Notes under the pieces: generated by a model
What the model was told of the DNA's origin: nothing
The model's database searches: none
Seen by the model: only the letters and a program-made list of their open reading frames with translations
Shown here: piece by piece, positions 23,709 to 31,000 of the stretch
Numbering within the stretch: the first letter of the stretch is position 1
Layout: each line of letters starts with the position of its first letter
Source of the DNA: an uncultured Saprospiraceae bacterium
Lineage (GTDB): Bacteria; Bacteroidota; Bacteroidia; Chitinophagales; Saprospiraceae
Length of the DNA stretch: 33,447 nucleotides
Direction: 5' to 3'
Assembly: GCA_937125475.1 (NCBI GenBank)
Contig: CAKZLL010000319.1
Span: 1 to 33,447, forward strand
Position numbers and translations under genes: made by a program

Positions 23709-24833
23709 ATGAGAAGAAAAATACTGTTGCTATTAAGTTTACTACTATTATTATCATCGCAACTCATTACTGCACAAGATGCTGCTTTCTCGCAGTTCTA
23801 TGCAAATAAGTTGTATCTGAATCCTGCTTTTGCGGGACATCAGCAAGGTCTGACCATGACGAGTGCGTATCGTACTCAATGGAGTTATATTCCTGGAGGA
23901 TTTACGACTTACAGTTTTGGAGCAGATATTCAAGAGCCTTATCTCAACTCTACTTTTGGAGTATTGGCTTATAAAGATCAGGAAGGGGAAGGCTTTCTTT
24001 CCACAACTTCCATTGGTTTTATCTATGGCTATATTGTCCGATTAGGGAAGAAGAGTAATATTCATATTGCGCTTCAAACCAATTTTTTTCAAAAAGCCAT
24101 TGATTGGTCAAAATTAACTTTTACAGATCAATTGCATCCTGTTTTAGGCGTTGTCAGACCGACTAACGCTATTCCTATTCTAGAAACAAAGAGTTATGCT
24201 TCTTTTGATTTTGGAATGGTTTGGCGTGCACAGGGCGAGTTGTTTGGTATGAAAACTCATAATAATATGGGGTTTTCTATACATCACCTCAATCAACCTA
24301 ATGAGTCTATTCAAGAGCTAGGGAGCATTAATTCTAATTTACCAAGAAGATATACATTTCATGCAGGAACTATGTTTGAAGTGGTTTCTTTCGATTACGC
24401 TCAAAAGCGGGTCATTTACCTTTCTCCGAATTTCAAATTTGATTATCAAAAAAATATTAAGATTGTGACTTATGGTATTTATGCGATAAGTAATCCGCTT
24501 TATGCTGGTGTTTTTTACCAAAATAAAAACGGAATTATTGATTTTCAAAATACCAACTCCTTAATTTTAACAGGTGGTTTTGAAGGTCGTATGAATGATG
24601 ATTTGAAATTTACAGTCGGGTATAGTTATGATTTGAACACCACAGGTTTAGGCCCTCGAACAAATGGAGTGCATGAAGTAACCGTTATGTTCAATTTTGA
24701 AAAAGCATCGATTTTTGGATTGCCAAGTAATGGGAAATCTGGAAAACGATGGAGAGGTCGAAAAAACCGTAGAGGTCGAAATGCCATGAGTTGTTACAAA
24801 TTTGAAGGCGCGAGTTCCATCTCTATTTATTAA
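23709..24833 (+). CDS. PorP/SprF-family type IX secretion system membrane protein
   Basis: A 374-residue outer-membrane protein. It has a signal peptide (MRRKILLLLSLLLLLSSQLITAQ, cleavage near 22-23) followed directly by DAAFSQFYANKLYLNPAFAG (23-42), the defining start of PorP/SprF proteins (D-P-x-F-S-Q-F/Y...NPAF/YAG). The rest is a predicted beta-barrel of alternating strands. The C-terminal tail (about 342-374) is rich in Arg, Lys and Gly (GKRWRGRKNRRGRN) before SCYKF; this strong basic stretch is unusual to my eye. In Flavobacterium, SprF is needed to bring SprB to the surface, and T9SS type B substrates generally sit beside such a gene. Here the next gene, 171 bp on, is a giant repeat protein, its likely client. 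Confidence 0.95.
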   Translation: MRRKILLLLSLLLLLSSQLITAQDAAFSQFYANKLYLNPAFAGHQQGLTMTSAYRTQWSYIPGGFTTYSFGADIQEPYLNSTFGVLAYKDQEGEGFLSTTSIGFIYGYIVRLGKKSNIHIALQTNFFQKAIDWSKLTFTDQLHPVLGVVRPTNAIPILETKSYASFDFGMVWRAQGELFGMKTHNNMGFSIHHLNQPNESIQELGSINSNLPRRYTFHAGTMFEVVSFDYAQKRVIYLSPNFKFDYQKNIKIVTYGIYAISNPLYAGVFYQNKNGIIDFQNTNSLILTGGFEGRMNDDLKFTVGYSYDLNTTGLGPRTNGVHEVTVMFNFEKASIFGLPSNGKSGKRWRGRKNRRGRNAMSCYKFEGASSISIY

Positions 24834-24864
24834 AAATAGCATAACAGTATTTTACTATATAAAT

Positions 24865-24894
24865 ATAAAGTAAGTATAGCTATACTTGCTTTAT
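24865..24894. terminator. 30-bp palindrome between PorP/SprF-like and giant gene
   Basis: ATAAAGTAAGTATAG pairs with CTATACTTGCTTTAT with one mismatch and no loop beyond the centre. It lies 31 bp after the PorP/SprF stop. It may be a weak or partial terminator that sets the ratio of the two products; the absence of a clear T-run makes full termination doubtful. Confidence 0.4.
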
Positions 24895-25004
24895 AGATAA
24901 TTATAATAGTTATTATCCAGCTAAACATAAAAAGAATTGCCTAATTAATTAGTGGCAATTTTCAAAGAATAAAACTTCCATTTTCTCAAAATGTCTAAAG
25001 AATA

Positions 25005-28000
25005 ATGAGAATATATACCAACATATTTACACTATTTATAGGTCTATTAGGTCTATTTTCCTCTAATCATGTGCTGGCTCAGTGTCCTGTACCAGCATCA
25101 GCCGTGGCGTTTACCGCTTCAAATAATGTTGCGAGTTGTGCGCAAACGGCTATTACTTTTACTGTAACTAATCCTGATCCTGATTATACATATACTTGGG
25201 ATTTTGGAGATCCAGCTTCAGGTACGAGTAATACTGCAACAGGTACAACTGTTAGTCATTCCTTTTCTGCGACTACCGTAGGTGCTGCTCATAATGTAAA
25301 AGTTACTGCAACTGAAAGCACTGAGAATAATGTAGCTTGGACAACTGTTCATTCAAGGTTAACAGCTTTTGGTAATAGTGTTGCAAGAAACTTTGGAACA
25401 GGTTCTGGTTGGAATTCGGGCGCAGAATCTGCGGCATTAATTAATGATAACTCTTATGTAGAATTTATTGCAGGATTAACAAACAATCGTTTGGCTTGTG
25501 GATTAGGTAATAATACGAATAATAATGGTTTAGGTGGTATTGATTTTGCCATGGAAATGCGGAATGGTTCTATTCGAATTTATGAAAGTGGTCAATATAG
25601 AACTAATATTGGTAGTTATAATTATGGAGATACATTAAGGGTGGCTGCCGAAAATGGAACGGTTAACTATTATCAAAATGGAACATTAAAATATACAAGT
25701 AATGTTTCGCCTTCCTTTCCTATGTTTGCAGATGCTTCTATTAGAAATGCTGGTGATACATTGCACAATGCAGTCATTGGAGCATATTGTACTGCCTCGG
25801 ATTCTACGACAATTACAACTTTAGGAACACCTACAATAGACATACCTCAAGGCTGGGATAGATGTATTGCAGTAGATAATCAAGGCTTTACTAATGCTGT
25901 CTTTTTGAATAGTGGTATGATTCCAGGCATAACTTATAATTGGGATTTTGGTGATGGAGGTTCTACTTCTACGGTATATCCAGATAGTGTAACTGTTCAT
26001 CAATATGTAGGACATGGTATTTATCCTGTAACCGTAACAGCTAGTAACGGTACTTGTACCAGCACATATACTAATAATGTTTTATATTTAACTAGACCAT
26101 TAGCTGATATGGTTGTAGTAGGTACAGCCGATATTTGTGAAGGAGAAACTATTTATATTGCTAATAACACAGATACTTCGAATGTAGATTTCTTTGTAAT
26201 GGATTGGGGCGATGGTACACGAGATACTACCCTAACTACTGATACATTAACTCATGTTTATAATTTTTCTGATGCTTATGCTTGTACTATCACACAAGGA
26301 GGGCAGCCATACGATATAGTTTTATATGCAGTTAATTCATGTTTTGAACATACAAATGAATCTCCTATTACAGTAATTGCTTCTCCAAGATCTAACTTAG
26401 CGAATACACAAATTGTCTGTGAAGATATAAATACTACATCTGGAGTATCATTTTCTAATGCTATTTGTCCTCAACCGACTAGTATTTTTACAGATCAAAA
26501 TACATATGCATGGAACTTTGGAGATCCAAATTCTGGAGCAAGTAACACGGTTAATGGAACAGGATCTTCAACACATACTTTTTCCGACCCAGGGAATTAT
26601 ACGGTTGTATTAACCATTACAGATCCAACTTGTGGAAATTTTTATGATACAACCGAAGTAAGAATTATAGATAATCCCGAAGCTGGTTTTTCCTTCACGG
26701 TCTCTCCTGTATTAGGAAATACCGCGAATGGAGATGGTTGTGCGCCAATTGATGTGGCATTTGCTAATAATGTAAATGGAGATAGTGTTTCTTATCAATG
26801 GACGATTGCCACTGATGTAATTGGCGGCATGAATTTTATTAATAATACTTCGGATACGTCTACTAATCCTCAAATGGAATTTACAGAACCAGGGGATTAT
26901 TTTGTTACGCTTACCGCAACAAATCCTTGTACTTCTACGGTATTTGTAGATACAATTCGTGTTTTGGACGGTCCAAAAGTAACATTAAATCCAGCAAATC
27001 CAACTTGTGATAATTTCCTTTATACGCCAAGTGTTGTGTATGATGAAGGAGGAGGAGGGATAGATACTTATAGTTGGCAATTCCCAGGAGCAGTACCTGC
27101 GACATCAAGTGATGCTAATCCAACTAATATTTCATATACCTCATCAGGAACTTATCAGGTTATTGTACAAATCACCAATGAATGTACTATAACCTCAGAT
27201 ACTATATCTTTTTATGTTCCGCTCACTCCAACGCCAATAACGCTCTCCGCAAATGGCAATCAAAGTACTTGTATTGATGCCGCCTCCTTTAATCTGACAG
27301 CAGATTCAACGGGTGGTACTTGGTCTGGACAAGGTATTACAAATGCCTCACTTGGGACATTCAGTCCAGCAGGTGCAGGAGTTGGAACACATACCATTAC
27401 TTATACTTATAATCCGCGTGTTTGTCCAGCAACTGCCACAATCCAAATCACTGTCAACGATTTACCTACGGTTAACGCTAGTAATAATATGGCAATGTGT
27501 TTGAATGATGGCATTGTGACTTTGACAGGTGCAACGCCAGCAGGCGGAACATGGTCAGGAACGGGCGTTGATCCAGGAGCTGGTACTTTTGATCCGTCAG
27601 TAAGTGGTGCAGGTGTTTTTCCTGTAACTTACACTTATACAGATAATAATGGCTGTACTAATACGGATAGTCGAAATATTCGAGTTTTTGCATTACCAAA
27701 TTTAAATCTAGGAAATGATTTAACGGAATGTAATGGCCCAGATGATATTGCTTTAAGTGCAACACCAGCGGGCGGTACTTGGTCAGGAATTGGCGTGAAT
27801 AGTGGAAATAGCACATTCAACGCTGTTACCGCAGGCGGTGTGGGTACATATGTTGCAACTTATACTTATACCGATGGTAATGGTTGTACGAATACGGCTT
27901 CTATCAATATTGATGTGATTAATGGAACAGCGGTTACCGCAGGAAATGACACAACGCTTTGTGTGTCTGGAGATCCTGTAGAATTAACGGCTGGCTCGCC

Positions 28001-31000
28001 ATCGGGTGGTGTTTGGTCTGGAACAGGGGTATTTAGCAATGCAGGAAGCTATTATTTCTATCCATCAGTAGCTGGAACAGGTTCACATAATATTACTTAT
28101 AGTCGTGGTTCTGGTTCTTGTCAAGAAACTGATGTTTTCGTAGCAACGGTTATCCCAATCCCAGTAGTAGATGCAGGAGCTAATTTATCTTTATGTATTA
28201 GCGAACCAGCTTTCAATTTAACAGGAAATTCGCCTGTTGGCGGAACATGGTCAGGTACTGGTATTACTGATGCCAATGCAGGAACATTCGACCCAGCGAT
28301 AGGAACAGGTACTTATGTAATAACTTATTCTTATACTGATCCAATTACAGATTGTTCAAATACAGATACAAGACAAATTGTTATTCATGCACTCCCAACA
28401 GTCACAGCGACAGGCGCACAAGAAGAATGTAACAATCCTTTAGATTTACAATTGACAGGTTTTGCACCTGGCGGTGGTACTTGGACAGGAGCTGGTATTG
28501 CAAATGCTTCTTTAGGAACATTCAATTCTGTTGCAGCAGGTGGTTTATCTTGGGATGGTTCAGATACAACTTATACTTTAACTTATACTTATACAGATGG
28601 CAATGGTTGTATTGATAGTGCAAAAACCATTGTCACATTGATTTTTGGTGATACCGTCGAAGCTGGCCCAGATGATACTTTATGTATCAATGCAGGTGCT
28701 TATGCTTTATCTGGATTTTCGCCAGCAGGTGGTACTTGGACAGGAAACGGCGTTGCGGGTTCAACTTTCTTCCCAGCCGCCGCAGGTTTGGGCGATCATA
28801 CTTTGACTTATACTTATGGTACAGGGTCTTGTTTGAAAGAGGATACCAAAATAGTTACTGTAATTAGTATTCCTACGGTCAATGCAGGAAATGATACTTT
28901 AGTTTGTGAAGGTACAAATGCATTTACTTTAGTTCCTTATTCTCCAACAGGAGGAACATGGTCAGGAACAGGTGTAGTTGGAAATACTTTTGATCCAACA
29001 ATAGCAGGAACTGGTGTTCATGTTTTAACTTATGATTATACCAATACAACAACAGGTTGTACCAATACAGATAATATTAGTGTAACGGTTTCTGGATTAC
29101 CAGTCGTAACAACTAATGGCGCAGAAATGTATTGTATCACAACCGATAATATTACATTAACTAATTATAGTCCTGCTGGCGGGGTTTGGTCTGGAGCTGG
29201 TATTGTCAATGCAAATGGCGGTATTTTCAACGGAACAACTGCAGGCGGTTTAGGATATAATGATGCAGATACAACTTATCCAGTCATTTATACTTATACA
29301 GATGGCAATGGTTGTGCAAGTAGTGATGTTTTGACGATTTCCGTCGTGAGCGGTTTAACAGTTGAAGCTGGCGATATTGATACATTTTGTTTATATGATC
29401 CAGCATTTATTTTGCCAGGCTTTAGTCCTGCAAATGGTACTTGGACAGGAACAGGAATTGTAGATGCAAGCACAGGACAATTTAATCCAGCAACAGCAGG
29501 AGCAGGCACACATACTTTAATTTATAAAGTAGGAAATAGCACTTGTCAAAGATCGGATACAACATATATAACAGTTGGGGAAACGCCTAGCACACAAGCA
29601 GGATTAGACACTTTAGTCTGTGAAGGAACAACAACATTCACACTTTATGGGTTTTCGCCAGTAGGCGGAACTTGGACGGGGACAGGAATTACTGGAAACA
29701 CTTTTGATCCAGTAGCGGCAGGAACAGGCACTCACATTATTACTTACACTTACATCGATCCTTTTACTAAATGTCAAGCAGAAGATACTAAAACAGTAAC
29801 AGTTTCTGCATTACCGAATGTAATAACTACTGGACCAGTACAGGAATGTACTTCTCCAGATAATATTGCATTGACAGGCTTTTCGCCATTAGGTGGTTCT
29901 TGGTCTGGAGATGGAATTGTTAGTGCGGGTGGTGTTTTTAATGGAAATACGGCTGGCGGTGTTGGTGTGTATGATTTAGTCTATACTTATACGGATGGAA
30001 ATGGTTGTACAAATACGGACACGATGCAATTATCAGTTGTGGATAGTGTCAGCGTTGAGGCTGGACCTTTAGATACGGTTTGTGCTTATGATGCGCCATT
30101 CACTTTGCAAGGGTTTACTCCTGCGGCTGGTGTTTGGTCGGGTTCTGGTATTTCTAATGCAAATACAGGGCAGTTTGATCCAGGTTCAGTTGCTCCAGGT
30201 ACTTATCCTGTTGTTTATACAATTGGTTCTGGAACTTGTCAACGTTCAGATACAACTTCCGTTTTGATCGTTCCAACTCCAACTGTAAATGCAGGGCCGA
30301 ATATTGTAATTTGTGCGGATAGTTCAGCCTTTATTTTAACGGACTTTTCGCCAGTAGGCGGAACATGGTCAGGTACAGGAATTACAGATAGCATCAATGG
30401 TGTTTTTGATCCAAAAGTGGCAGGTGATGGACTATTTACATTGACTTATACTTACATAGAAAGTATTAATGGGTGTGAAAATTCAGCTACTAGAACGGTT
30501 AGAATTAATCCTTTACCATCGGTTACGATGCCAGATACACTTGAATATTGTAATAGTGGAGGTGATATTACCATTGCAGGATACACGCCTACGGGGGGTG
30601 TTTGGAGTGGAAATGGTATTACTGATGCTAATGCAGGTATTTTTAACACAGTAACAGCAGGCGGTATTGGATATAATAATGTAGATACAACTTATCCGTT
30701 AGTTTATATTTATACGGATGTTAATGGTTGTATTGATACAGCAGATTTAAATCTTACTTTAGTATTTGGTGATACAATCAATGCAGGGCCAGACTTGGCA
30801 ATGTGTGTAACGGATGATCCTGATACATTAATGAATTATATTCCGACAAGTGGCGGTTCTTGGTCAGGTCCAGGTATTGTCAATGCGTCAGTAGGTATTT
30901 TTGATCCATCAATTGGAGCAGGAACTTACACGATTACTTATACGCATGGTACTTCTACTTGTTTAAAACAGGATACAAGAGATATTTTAGTTGGAGATCT

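Noticed and set aside
24865-24894. A full transcription terminator separating PorP/SprF from the giant gene.
   Set aside because: No T-run follows and the stem is AT-rich; it is kept only as a possible weak terminator.
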